From NCBI GenBank assembly GCA_020029625.1, contig JAIBJP010000001.1, positions 1 through 35,239 on the forward strand: a DNA stretch of 35,239 nucleotides, in the 5' to 3' direction. This DNA is from Actinomycetota bacterium. Its GTDB lineage: Bacteria; Actinomycetota; Thermoleophilia; Gaiellales; Gaiellaceae. The notes below the pieces were generated by a model, which saw nothing but the letters and a program-made list of their open reading frames with translations, was not told the DNA's origin and did not search any database. The translations under genes and the position numbers were made by a program. Below are positions 6,680 through 15,011 of this stretch, piece after piece; the stretch's first letter is position 1; the number at the start of each line of letters is the position of its first letter.

Positions 6680-7660
6680 CTACGGAGCGACGAAACCGAC
6701 CCGCTCGTACGCCACGTCCAATGTCTCAGCTGCGATCAGCTCGGCCTTGGCAGCGCCCTCGGCGAGGATCGCGCGCAGCACCGGCTGATTGGCGCGCAGC
6801 TCTCCATAGCGCAGGCGGATCGGGTCGAGCAGCGCGACGACGGCTTCGGCGACGTCCTCCTTGAACTTTCCGTATCCCGTGCCGTCGTAGCGTGCCTCGA
6901 TTTCCTCGGGGGTCGAGCCGGTGGCGACGGCCATCATGTCGATCAGGTTCGTGATTCCAGGCTTGTCCTCGCTGCGGCGGACCTCTTTGCCAGAGTCGGT
7001 GACGGCCGAGCGCACCTTGCGCCGCAGCGTGTCCGGCGGATCGAGCAGCCCGACGGTTCCCTGCGGCGTCCCGCCCGTGGTCGACATCTTGCGGTCGGGC
7101 TCCTGCAGGTCCATGACTCGCGCGCCCACCTCGGGGTAGATCGCCTCGGGGAGCTTGAACGTCTCCCCGTAGCGCGAGTTGAACCGCTCGGCGAGGTTCC
7201 TCGTCAGCTCGAGGTGCTGACGCTGGTCGTCTCCGATCGGGACCTTGTCGGTCTGGTAGAGGAGGATGTCCGCGGCCATGAGCGCCGGGTAGGTGAAGAG
7301 GCCCGCCGAAACGGAGTCCTTGCCCTGGCTCTTGTCCTTGAACTGGGTCATGCGCCGGAGCTCGCCGAAGGTGGCGATGCAGCCCAGTAGCCAAGCGCAC
7401 TCCGCATGCTCCGAGACATGGCTCTGGACGAAGATCGTCGAGCGTTCCGGATCGAGCCCCGTGGCCAGGAGGATGGCCGCGAGATCGAGCGTGGCCTCCC
7501 GCAACGCCTCCGGATCCTGCGGCGTCGTGATCGAGTGGAGGTCGACGATGCAGAAGAAGGCGTCGCCGAGGTCTTGCGTCGCCGCGTACTGGCGAAAGCC
7601 GCCGCTGTAGTTGCCGAAGTGCTTCGCGCCGGTCGGCTGGATGCCCGAAAAGATCCGCAC
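6680..7660 (-). CDS. trpS: Tryptophanyl-tRNA synthetase
   Basis: 326 residues, full length for a bacterial TrpRS. This class I synthetase charges tRNA-Trp. Signatures seen: TGAKHFGNY at residues 10-18 (the HIGH-type motif), DLHSITTPQDP, then the tryptophan and ATP pocket residues QTDKVPIGDDQRQHLELTRN, and DRKMSTT around 189-195 (the KMSKS-type loop). The C-terminal helical part (EDVAEAVVALLDPIRLRYGE) is complete. The start is the GTG at 7660. The gene is divergent from the DAHP synthase gene, with 37 bp between them. The RDD gene overlaps its 3' end if the longer RDD frame is real. Confidence 0.96.
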   Translation of the reverse strand: MRIFSGIQPTGAKHFGNYSGGFRQYAATQDLGDAFFCIVDLHSITTPQDPEALREATLDLAAILLATGLDPERSTIFVQSHVSEHAECAWLLGCIATFGELRRMTQFKDKSQGKDSVSAGLFTYPALMAADILLYQTDKVPIGDDQRQHLELTRNLAERFNSRYGETFKLPEAIYPEVGARVMDLQEPDRKMSTTGGTPQGTVGLLDPPDTLRRKVRSAVTDSGKEVRRSEDKPGITNLIDMMAVATGSTPEEIEARYDGTGYGKFKEDVAEAVVALLDPIRLRYGELRANQPVLRAILAEGAAKAELIAAETLDVAYERVGFVAP

Positions 7661-7676
7661 TGTGGGCCTTGATTAT

Positions 7677-7694
7677 CCCTCACTAGACTGAGGG
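7677..7694. promoter_or_regulatory. Inverted repeat CCCTCA-N6-TGAGGG in the trpS/aroF divergent region
   Basis: A perfect 6-bp inverted repeat with a 6-nt spacer fills the middle of the 37-bp gap between trpS (minus) and the DAHP synthase gene (plus). GATAAT on the minus strand (7672-7677) is a candidate -10 for trpS, and TAGACT (7684-7689) a candidate -10 for aroF. Both would give nearly leaderless messages. The repeat overlaps both, so it could be an operator controlling both genes. No -35 boxes were convincing. Confidence 0.35.
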
Positions 7695-7697
7695 CGA

Positions 7698-9080
7698 ATG
7701 GCAGTTACAGGCTCCGTCTGGTCGCCGTCGTCCTGGCGCTCGTTTCCGGCGCTTCATCAACCGGAATGGCCGAGCGAGGAACGCGCCGAGGCGGCGCGCG
7801 CGCGCCTGGCATCCGTGCCGCCGCTCGTCTTCGCGGGTGAGGCCCGCAACCTGCGTGCTGCGCTCGCCGAGGTGGCCGCCGGGCGGGCCTTTCTCCTACA
7901 GGCAGGCGACTGCGCGGAGTCGTTCCACGACGTCTCCGCGATCCACATCAGGGAGAAGCTGAAAATCCTGCTGCAGATGGCGGCCGTGCTCACGTACGGG
8001 GCAACGCTGCCGGTGACGAAAGTGGGGCGGATTGCGGGCCAGTTCGCCAAGGCGCGCACCTCTCCCAGCGAGGAGGTCGGCGGCGAGGAGATCCCGAGCT
8101 TCCGCGGGCACATGATCCACGACGACGCTCCGACGGCGCCTGCGCGGATCCCGGATCCCGAGCGGATGGTGCAGGCCTACTACCACGCGACTTCGACACT
8201 CAACCTCGTGCGCGCGTTCACCAAGGGCGGCTTCGCCGATCTCACGCGCGTGCACGAGTGGACCCAGGAGTTCGTCGCGTCCTCGCCCGAGGGCCGCCGC
8301 TACGAGCAGCTGGCGGCGGAGATCGAGCGGGCGCTTCGCTTCATGGCCGCGTGCGGCATCGACGTCGTCTCTGAGCCGAAGCTCCACCAGGTGGACGTCT
8401 GGACGAGTCACGAAGGTCTCGTCCTCGACTACGAGGAGGCGCTCACGCGGCGCGACTCCACCACGGGCGACTGGTACTGCTGCTCAGGGCACATGCTCTG
8501 GATCGGCGAGCGCACGCGTGACCCGCACGGGGCGCACGTCGAGTTCTTCTCCGGCGTCCACAATCCGCTCGGCGTCAAGCTCGGGCCCACGGCGACTCCC
8601 GACGAGGCGCTCGAGCTCTGCGAGCGGCTGAATCCGGAGCGGATTCCCGGTCGCCTGACGCTCGTCGCGCGGATGGGAGCCGAGCAGGTCTTCGAGCTTC
8701 TGCCGCCCTTGCTTCGCTCGGTGCGTGAGGCGGAGCATCCGGTCGTCTGGGCGTGCGATCCCATGCACGCGAACGTCTTCAAGACGGAGTCGGGCGTGAA
8801 GACGCGCCGCTTCGACGCGATCATGGACGAGATCGAGGGCTTCTTTGCGGCCTGCAGGCTGGAGCGCGTCTGGCCGGGAGGCGTTCACATCGAGTTCACG
8901 GGCGAGGACGTGACCGAATGTCTCGGCGGCTCCGAGGCCGTCCTCGAGGAGCAGCTTTCCTCGCGTTACATGTCGCTCTGCGACCCGCGCCTGAACGCGC
9001 GCCAGTCGCTCGACCTCGCTTTCCGGGTGGCAGAGCTGATGCGCCACCCCGGCCGGGCCGCCGACGCCGTCGACGCGTAA
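7698..9080 (+). CDS. aroF: 3-deoxy-7-phosphoheptulonate (DAHP) synthase, class II
   Basis: 460 residues, the size of the plant/actinobacterial class II enzyme. It condenses phosphoenolpyruvate and erythrose 4-phosphate, the first step of the shikimate pathway. Diagnostic segments in order: QAGDCAESF near residue 69 (with a metal-binding Cys), KVGRIAGQFAKARTSP, FRGHMIHDDAP, WTSHEGLVLDYEEALTR, DWYCCSGHMLWIGERTR, GVKLGP, VWACDPMHAN and GGVHIEFTGEDVTECLGG, then the C-terminal SRYMSLCDPRLNARQSLDLA. It begins a run with tyrA and aroA, with 1 nt to tyrA, so the entry point, the tyrosine branch and EPSP synthesis are probably co-expressed. Symbol use varies (aroG, aroH). Confidence 0.96.
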   Translation: MAVTGSVWSPSSWRSFPALHQPEWPSEERAEAARARLASVPPLVFAGEARNLRAALAEVAAGRAFLLQAGDCAESFHDVSAIHIREKLKILLQMAAVLTYGATLPVTKVGRIAGQFAKARTSPSEEVGGEEIPSFRGHMIHDDAPTAPARIPDPERMVQAYYHATSTLNLVRAFTKGGFADLTRVHEWTQEFVASSPEGRRYEQLAAEIERALRFMAACGIDVVSEPKLHQVDVWTSHEGLVLDYEEALTRRDSTTGDWYCCSGHMLWIGERTRDPHGAHVEFFSGVHNPLGVKLGPTATPDEALELCERLNPERIPGRLTLVARMGAEQVFELLPPLLRSVREAEHPVVWACDPMHANVFKTESGVKTRRFDAIMDEIEGFFAACRLERVWPGGVHIEFTGEDVTECLGGSEAVLEEQLSSRYMSLCDPRLNARQSLDLAFRVAELMRHPGRAADAVDA

Positions 9081-9081
9081 C

Positions 9082-10182
9082 GTGGCGCTTCGCCGGCTCG
9101 CGATCGTCGGCACCGGCCTGATCGGCGCCTCCGTCGGCCTCGCCGCCAAGCGGGCGGGGGTCGAGCACGTGTCCGGCTACGACGCCGATCCGGATGCTCT
9201 CGCCGTCGCGGCCGAGCGGGGGGCGGTCGACCTCGCGGCGGGAAGCCTCGTCGCAGCAGTCGAGGAAGCCGAACTCGCCATCGTCGCGACACCCGTCGCA
9301 AGGCTCGCGGAAGACGTCGGCGCAGTGCTCGAGGCCGGAGCCGGCGTGACCGTAACGGACGTGGGCTCGACGAAGGGGCGGCTGTGCGCCGGTGTCGAGG
9401 ATCGCTCACGGTTCATCGGCGGGCATCCGGTCTGCGGTTCGGAAGCTCGGGGGCCGGGCCACGCCAGCGCCGAGCTCTTCGAGGGAGCGACGTGGTTCCT
9501 CACTCCCGTCACCGAGACGGAGCCCGAGCGTTACCGACTGCTGCACGGGCTCGTGGCCTCGCTCGGCGCCGTTCCAGTGGCCATCGATCCCGAGGCCCAT
9601 GACCGTCTCCTGGCGCTGACGAGCCACCTGCCGCACGCACTTGCCAACGTCGTGCTCAACCACGCCGGGTCGCTGCGTATCCACGGACACGAGCCGTTGG
9701 CGGCAGCCGGGGGCTCGCTGCGCGACATGACGCGCGTTGCCGGCGCGAACCCGCGGATCTGGATCGACATCTTCATGGACAACGCGGGCGAGCTTCGCTC
9801 GGCCCTGGCCGAGCATCGGCGTCGCATCGAAGAACTCGAGCGGGCGCTCGACTCTCGGGATGCCGGCTGGCTGGCACGCTGGATCGGCGAGGCGGCCGGG
9901 AATCGGAGAAAGCTGCTCGAGGAGGCGTTCTCGGACGTGGGCGGGCTCCAGCGGGTGAGTGTGCACGTCCCCGACCGGCCCGGTGTTCTTTCAGGGATCA
10001 CGCAGGCCCTCGGCGCCGAGCAGATCAACATCGAGGACTTCGAGCTCCAGCATCTCTCGCCGGAGCGCGGTGGCACGCTGTCGGTGCTCGTCTCAGGCGA
10101 GACCGAAGCGCGCCGCGCGGCCGAGCTGCTCGAGGCCCAGGGTTACTCCGTGATCGTTTCGCCGGCCTTCGAGGACTCGTGA
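9082..10182 (+). CDS. tyrA: Prephenate dehydrogenase with C-terminal ACT domain
   Basis: 366 residues from the GTG at 9082. The N-terminal Rossmann fold has GTGLIGASVGLAAKRAG (about 9-25). DVGSTK, the substrate-pocket GGHPVCGSEARGPGHASAEL and LTSHLPHALANVVLNH follow, all typical of TyrA. It oxidatively decarboxylates prephenate (or arogenate) to the tyrosine precursor. From about residue 290, LQRVSVHVPDRPGVLSGITQ and INIEDFELQHL form an ACT regulatory domain, which in this family senses tyrosine. Feedback control is therefore likely. The 3' end overlaps aroA by 4 bp (GTGA). Confidence 0.95.
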   Translation: MALRRLAIVGTGLIGASVGLAAKRAGVEHVSGYDADPDALAVAAERGAVDLAAGSLVAAVEEAELAIVATPVARLAEDVGAVLEAGAGVTVTDVGSTKGRLCAGVEDRSRFIGGHPVCGSEARGPGHASAELFEGATWFLTPVTETEPERYRLLHGLVASLGAVPVAIDPEAHDRLLALTSHLPHALANVVLNHAGSLRIHGHEPLAAAGGSLRDMTRVAGANPRIWIDIFMDNAGELRSALAEHRRRIEELERALDSRDAGWLARWIGEAAGNRRKLLEEAFSDVGGLQRVSVHVPDRPGVLSGITQALGAEQINIEDFELQHLSPERGGTLSVLVSGETEARRAAELLEAQGYSVIVSPAFEDS

Positions 10183-11480
10183 CGGTGACGTCGGTCGAGG
10201 TCGAGCCGGCGGTGTCGCTGCGCGGGGACCTCGCCGTTCCCGGCGACAAGTCGATCACGCACCGGGCTCTTCTGCTCGGCGCGATTGCGGACGGAGAGAG
10301 CTCGCTCGCCGGGCTCGGCGTGTCCGAGGACACGCTCGCCACAGCCCGCGCCGTCGAGGTGTTGGGCGCGCGCGTCGAGCTCCACGGCGACCGCGCGAGC
10401 ATGGGCGGGGTCGGGCTCCGCGGCCTCCGTGTCCCGGACGGGCCGATCGACTGCGGGAACGCAGGCACCCTCATGCGGCTCCTTCCGGGCATCCTCGCGG
10501 GCCAGGAAGGGCGCTTCGAGCTCAGGGGTGACGAGTCGCTGAGCAGTCGTCCGCTTGACCGAGTGGCCGAGCCGCTGTCGCTGATGGGCGCGCATGTCGA
10601 GACGACCGAGGGCCACGCGCCGCTCGTCGTCGAGGGCCGCGGCAGCCTCGAGCCGATCCGCTATGAGCTCCCCGTCGCGAGCGCGCAGGTGAAGTCATGT
10701 GTGCTGCTGGCGGGGCTGTACGCTTCGCATGGCCGGACGGAGGTGATCGAGCCGGCGCCGACGCGGGATCACACCGAGCGCATGCTGGAGAGCGCCGGGG
10801 CGAAGGTGCGGCGGAAGCCGACCTCCGCCGCGGTCTGGCCTGCGGAGCGGCTGGCTCCGCTAGCACTGGAGATTCCGGGCGACTTCTCGTCGGCAGCCCC
10901 TTTTTTGGTGGCTGCGACGCTGCTGCCGGCGTCTCAGCTGCGGCTGCACGGGGTGGGGGTCAATCCGACGCGGACCGGGCTGCTAACCGTGCTCGAGCGG
11001 ATGGGCGCGCGGGTGGCGGTCTTCAACCGCCGGCCGGCCGGTGGTGAGCCGGTCGCGGACCTGGAAGTGGCCCACGCCGATCTCGTCGCGACGACCGTCG
11101 GCGTGAAGGAGGTGCCGACGCTCGTGGACGAGCTGCCGTTGTTCGCTCTCCTGGCGGGAATGGCCCACGGCGAGAGCGTCGTCAGAGGCGCGGCAGAGTT
11201 GCGCGTCAAGGAATCGGACCGGATCGAGTCTGTAAAAAACGTGCTCCGTCCTCTTGGAATTCGCATCGAAACGACGCATGATGGCTTCCGGGTGCGTGGG
11301 ATTCCCTCCCGCCCTAAGGGTGGGGGTGTGGTTGACGCGGCCGGAGATCACCGCATCGCGATGCTTGCCGCAGTGGCTGGTCTCGTCTCGCGTGAGGGCG
11401 TGCGCATCGAGGGCGCCGAAAGCGTGGCGGTAAGCTTCCCCGACTTCTTCGCGATGCTCGAGTCCATCGCGGTCAGGTGA
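10179..11480 (+). CDS. aroA: 3-phosphoshikimate 1-carboxyvinyltransferase (EPSP synthase)
   Basis: 433 residues, full length. It transfers the enolpyruvyl group of PEP to shikimate 3-phosphate. Signatures: GDKSITHRALLLGAIADG near the N-terminus (PEP and shikimate contacts), CGNAGTLMRLLPG around residues 90-102, SAQVKSCVLLAGL, then LRVKESDRIESVKN and GDHRIAMLAAVAG in the second half. The start is a GTG overlapping the tyrA stop (GTGA), so translation is probably coupled. The cmk gene follows after 16 nt, a very common aroA-cmk linkage. Confidence 0.96.
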   Translation: MTVTSVEVEPAVSLRGDLAVPGDKSITHRALLLGAIADGESSLAGLGVSEDTLATARAVEVLGARVELHGDRASMGGVGLRGLRVPDGPIDCGNAGTLMRLLPGILAGQEGRFELRGDESLSSRPLDRVAEPLSLMGAHVETTEGHAPLVVEGRGSLEPIRYELPVASAQVKSCVLLAGLYASHGRTEVIEPAPTRDHTERMLESAGAKVRRKPTSAAVWPAERLAPLALEIPGDFSSAAPFLVAATLLPASQLRLHGVGVNPTRTGLLTVLERMGARVAVFNRRPAGGEPVADLEVAHADLVATTVGVKEVPTLVDELPLFALLAGMAHGESVVRGAAELRVKESDRIESVKNVLRPLGIRIETTHDGFRVRGIPSRPKGGGVVDAAGDHRIAMLAAVAGLVSREGVRIEGAESVAVSFPDFFAMLESIAVR

Positions 11481-11496
11481 GCAGGCGGGAGGACGG

Positions 11497-12132
11497 ATGA
11501 TCGTGGCCATAGACGGGCCGGCGGGGGCCGGCAAGAGCACGGTTGCGCGCAGCCTCGCCGACCGCCTGGGCTTCCGCTACCTGGACACGGGCGCCATGTA
11601 CCGGGCTCTCACGTGGCTTGCGCTCAACGACGGGGTCGATCTGGAGGATGGCTCGGCGCTTGGCTTGCTGGCCGAGGCCGCGCGGATCTCCTTCGACGGC
11701 GAACGGGTTCTCATCCGCGGACACGACGTGACGGAGGAGATCCGCCAGGCAGAGATCGATCGGGTCGTGTCCACGGTCGCCCGTCATCCGCAGGTCCGCG
11801 AGGTCATGCGTGACCGCCAGCGGGAGCTGGCCGAGCAGGGTGACGCGGTCATCGAAGGGCGAGACATCGGCACGGTCGTGTGCCCGGACGCCGACGTGAA
11901 GGTCTACCTGGTCGCCGAAGCCGCGGAGCGGGCGCGCCGACGAGTCGCCGACAGGCCCGAGATCGGTGCCGAGGCGCTCGCGACGGACTTGCGTCTGCGC
12001 GACCAGCGAGACGCGGCTCAGATGCAGCCGGCCCCGGACGCGGAGACGATCGACACGACCGAGCTCGACGTGGAGGAAGTCGTCGACAGGATCGAGCGCC
12101 TCGTCCAGGAACGCGCGAAGGCCTCGAAGTGA
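11497..12132 (+). CDS. cmk: Cytidylate kinase
   Basis: 211 residues, a little below the usual 220-230. It phosphorylates CMP and dCMP to the diphosphates. The P-loop IDGPAGAGKSTVARSLADRL is at about residues 5-24, and FRYLDTGAMYRALTW follows, the NMP-binding part. VIEGRDIGTVVCPDADVKVY (about 121-140) and LRLRDQRDAAQMQPAPDA are the expected second half and lid. The ATG at 11497 follows GGGAGGA. The stop overlaps the plsC start by 4 bp (GTGA). Confidence 0.95.
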   Translation: MIVAIDGPAGAGKSTVARSLADRLGFRYLDTGAMYRALTWLALNDGVDLEDGSALGLLAEAARISFDGERVLIRGHDVTEEIRQAEIDRVVSTVARHPQVREVMRDRQRELAEQGDAVIEGRDIGTVVCPDADVKVYLVAEAAERARRRVADRPEIGAEALATDLRLRDQRDAAQMQPAPDAETIDTTELDVEEVVDRIERLVQERAKASK

Positions 12133-12809
12133 GCGCCTACAACTCCCTCGTCTACTGGACGATTGGCAAGGGCCTGTTCGCGACGTTCACGCGCTCGGTG
12201 ATGCGGCTGAAGGCCTACGGCCGGGAGCGCGTACCGCGTGAGGGCGGGGCCGTCCTGGCCGTGAACCACTTCTCCTATGCCGACCCCCCTGCGCTGGGAA
12301 CCGTCTGCCCGCGCCGGATCGTCTTCGTCGCGAAGGTCGAGTTGCACGGGGTTCCCGGCTTCGGCTCCCTGATGCGCGCGCACGGCGCGCTGGCGGTTCG
12401 CCGGGGGGAGTCCGACCGCGAGGCGCTCCGTCGCATGAGGGAGACGGTGCGCAACAACGAGCTCCTCGGCCTCTTCGTCGAGGGCACGCGGCAGAAGAGC
12501 GGTGTCCCGGGGGAAGCCAAGCCCGGCGCCGCGATGGTCGCGATCCAGGAGGGAGTGCCGGTCATCCCCGCTGCCATACACGGGTCCCAGTACTGGGAAT
12601 GGGGGAAGTGGCCGCCGGTCTCAGTCGCCTTCGGCGAGCCGATGCGATTCGACGAGTACCGGCGCAACTCGCGTGGCTACCGCGAGGCGACCGAGGAAAT
12701 CCAGTCCGAGATCCACCGGCTGTGGGCGTTCCTCGTCCGCATGCACGAACTCGGCCGGCCGCGCGCGACGCCGCCCAGGCGCGAACACGTTCCCGCGAAG
12801 ACGGGATGA
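12129..12809 (+). CDS. plsC: 1-acyl-sn-glycerol-3-phosphate acyltransferase
   Basis: 226 residues. It acylates lysophosphatidic acid to phosphatidic acid at the membrane face. The catalytic HX4D box is seen in AVNHFSYADPPALG (about residues 46-59), block II around the FGSLMRAHGALAVRRGESDR stretch, block III in LFVEGTRQKSGVPGEAKPGA (about 116-135), and block IV in VPVIPAAIHGSQYW. The GTG start overlaps the cmk stop. The C-terminus is basic (PRATPPRREHVPAKTG). A cmk-plsC-der order is known from several Gram-positive groups and here continues into gpsA, which makes the glycerol 3-phosphate that feeds the same pathway. Confidence 0.92.
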   Translation: MSAYNSLVYWTIGKGLFATFTRSVMRLKAYGRERVPREGGAVLAVNHFSYADPPALGTVCPRRIVFVAKVELHGVPGFGSLMRAHGALAVRRGESDREALRRMRETVRNNELLGLFVEGTRQKSGVPGEAKPGAAMVAIQEGVPVIPAAIHGSQYWEWGKWPPVSVAFGEPMRFDEYRRNSRGYREATEEIQSEIHRLWAFLVRMHELGRPRATPPRREHVPAKTG

Positions 12810-12822
12810 GCTTCGTTCGCCT

Positions 12823-14130
12823 ATGAGCGCGCCGCTGCTCGGGACGGTCGCCGTCATCGGATTTCCCAACGTCGGCAAGTCGACGCTCGTCAACCGGCTG
12901 TCAGCGACGCGTGAGGCCGTGGTATTCGAGACTCCCGGGGTCACGCGCGATCGCAAGGAGGTCGTCTGCGAGTGGGCGGGGAAGCGCTTCATCCTCGTCG
13001 ACACCGGGGGCGTGGATGTCGCCGACCCGTCGCCGATCACGCGGGAGGTCGCGGAACAGGCTCGCCGTGCCGTGGAAGAGGCCGACCTCGTCGTGTTCGT
13101 CACGGATGCGAGGGCGGGTGTGACGCCAGGCGACGAGGAGATCGCCGCCATTCTCCGCCGGGCGCGCAAACCCATGGTCCTCGTAGCCAACAAGATCGAT
13201 GATCCCAGCCGCGACACGGATGCGCTCGAGTTCCACCGTCTCGGCCTCGGTGACCCCATCGCCGTCTCCGCGCTGCACGGCCACGGAACCGGAGACCTGC
13301 TCGACCGGATCGTGGCCGGGCTGCCGGGGGAAGCACGGGAGGAGGTCGGCGAGGAGGCGATCCGTGTCGCCATCCTCGGTCGGCCGAACGTCGGCAAATC
13401 GAGCCTCCTGAACTCTCTCGTCGGCCAGGAGCGCGTGATCGTCTCCGACGTTCCCGGGACGACCCGCGATTCGATCGACACGGTGCTCGAGCGCGGCGAC
13501 CGGAAGTTCGTCCTGGTCGACACGGCCGGGTTGCGTCGCAAGCGCCGGCAGCGGCAGGGCGTGGAGTACTACTCGGAGCTCCGCGCCATCCGGGCGGCCG
13601 AGCGCGCCGACGTCGCACTCGTCCTCGTCGACTCGAGCGAAGGGCTGGTCGACCAGGATCTCGCAGTGGCCGACATCGCCCGCACGGCCGGGTGCTCGAC
13701 CCTGGTCGTGCTCTCCAAGTGGGACATCGCGACGGTTGGGATCGAGGACGTTCGCGACCGTCTCGGCGAGCGCCTGCGCCAGCGGCCGCCGATCGTCGCC
13801 GTCTCGGCCCAGACGCGGCGAGGAGTCGGCAAGCTGCTCGATCGCATCGAGGAGCTCTACACGAAGCACACGAGCCGGATCGCCACCGCGGAGCTGAACC
13901 GCTTCCTCGGTGAGCTGCGCGAGCAGCGGCCGGGCCCGAGCCGGAACGGCCGCCGCCTCAACCTCCTCTACGGGACGCAGGTGAGCGTGCGCCCGCCCCG
14001 ATTTCGCCTCTTCGTCAACGATCCCGGCCTGTTGACGCGCGACTATGGCTACTGGGTCGAGAATCGCCTGCGCGATCATTTCGAGCTCTCCGGTGTGCCC
14101 GTGATCATCGACTTCGTGCGCCGCGCATGA
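12823..14130 (+). CDS. der: Ribosome biogenesis GTPase Der (EngA)
   Basis: 435 residues with two tandem GTPase domains and a C-terminal KH-like domain. The first G domain has GFPNVGKST (13-21), the switch TPGVTRDR, DTGG and NKID. The second has GRPNVGKSS (186-194), VPGTTRDS, DTAGLRRK and SKWD, where the family usually has NKWD. The KH-like part runs from about residue 350 with NLLYGTQVSVRPPRFRLFVN. Der acts in maturation of the 50S subunit. The ATG at 12823 was chosen because longer in-frame versions would run deep into plsC. The stop overlaps the gpsA start (ATGA). Confidence 0.96.
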   Translation: MSAPLLGTVAVIGFPNVGKSTLVNRLSATREAVVFETPGVTRDRKEVVCEWAGKRFILVDTGGVDVADPSPITREVAEQARRAVEEADLVVFVTDARAGVTPGDEEIAAILRRARKPMVLVANKIDDPSRDTDALEFHRLGLGDPIAVSALHGHGTGDLLDRIVAGLPGEAREEVGEEAIRVAILGRPNVGKSSLLNSLVGQERVIVSDVPGTTRDSIDTVLERGDRKFVLVDTAGLRRKRRQRQGVEYYSELRAIRAAERADVALVLVDSSEGLVDQDLAVADIARTAGCSTLVVLSKWDIATVGIEDVRDRLGERLRQRPPIVAVSAQTRRGVGKLLDRIEELYTKHTSRIATAELNRFLGELREQRPGPSRNGRRLNLLYGTQVSVRPPRFRLFVNDPGLLTRDYGYWVENRLRDHFELSGVPVIIDFVRRA

Positions 14131-15011
14131 AGGTCGTGGTGGTTGGAGCGGGGTCGTGGGGAACGACGTTCGGGGCGCTCCTCGAGGAGCGCGGCCACGA
14201 CGTGATCGTCGCAGGCCGGAGGCCGCCCCAGGTGCTCATCGCCGATGCGCCCGTCGCCGAAGCAGACCTCGTCTGCATCGCCGTGCCGAGCCGCGCTTTC
14301 CGGGAGGTTGTCGAGACGCTTCCCGGCTCGGCGCCGCGGCTGATCCTGACGAAGGGCCTCGACCCGGCGAGCGGCGAACGCCTCTCGCAGGTCGTCCGGG
14401 ACGCCCCGGTCGCCGTTCTCTCGGGCCCGAACCACGCCGAGGAGATCGCGGAGGGCCTGCCCGCTGCGGCCGTGCTCGCAAGCGAAGACCAGGAGCTCGC
14501 CGACGAGCTCCAGCACGCGATCATCTCGCCACGCTTTCGTGTGTACGTGAACACCGACCTCGTCGGTGTCGAGCTCTGCGCCGCGGCCAAGAACGTGATC
14601 GCGCTCGCCGCGGGGGCCGTCGACGGTCTCGGCCTGGGCGACAACGCAAAGGCCGCGCTCATCGCCCGCGGGCTCTCCGAGATGACCCGCCTCGGCGAGG
14701 CCTGCGGGGCGCGGAGCGAGACCTTCTCGGGTCTCGCTGGGATGGGCGATCTGGTCGTCACGTGCTGGAGCCGCCATAGCCGCAATCGGCGCGCCGGCGA
14801 GCTGATCGCCCAGGGAACCCCGCCCGAGGAGGCTGTCGAGTCGATCGGGATGGTTGTCGAAGGACTGACCACCGCCCCCGTGCTCCGCGATCTCGCGACG
14901 CGGCTCGGCATCGAGCTCCCCATCACGGAGGGTGTTTGCGCTGTGCTCGGCGGTGCCAGTCTCCAGGATCTAATCTCAGGTTTGATGGGCCGGAGGCCGA
15001 CAGATGAATAG
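14127..15011 (+). CDS. gpsA: Glycerol-3-phosphate dehydrogenase [NAD(P)+]
   Basis: 294 residues, shorter than the usual 330 or so. The N-terminus has the nucleotide-binding VVVGAGSWGTTFGALLEERG. LSGPNHAEEIAEGLPAAAVL (about 93-112), then CAAAKNVIALAAGAVDGLGL (about 151-170) with the catalytic Lys, GDNAKAALIARGLSEM, and the C-terminal FSGLAGMGDLVVTCWSRHSR and NRRAG are all diagnostic. It reduces dihydroxyacetone phosphate to sn-glycerol 3-phosphate for phospholipid synthesis. The shortening lies mainly in the segment after the first strand (HDVIVAGRRPPQVLIADAPV), where the usual longer loop is missing. The ATG overlaps the der stop, and the 3' end overlaps the next gene by 8 bp. Confidence 0.94.
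   Translation: MKVVVVGAGSWGTTFGALLEERGHDVIVAGRRPPQVLIADAPVAEADLVCIAVPSRAFREVVETLPGSAPRLILTKGLDPASGERLSQVVRDAPVAVLSGPNHAEEIAEGLPAAAVLASEDQELADELQHAIISPRFRVYVNTDLVGVELCAAAKNVIALAAGAVDGLGLGDNAKAALIARGLSEMTRLGEACGARSETFSGLAGMGDLVVTCWSRHSRNRRAGELIAQGTPPEEAVESIGMVVEGLTTAPVLRDLATRLGIELPITEGVCAVLGGASLQDLISGLMGRRPTDE

Noticed and set aside
11312..11333. CCCTAAGGG-type repeat in aroA as a regulatory site
   Set aside because: It lies inside conserved coding sequence just before GDHRIAM, is short, and has no matching copy elsewhere.
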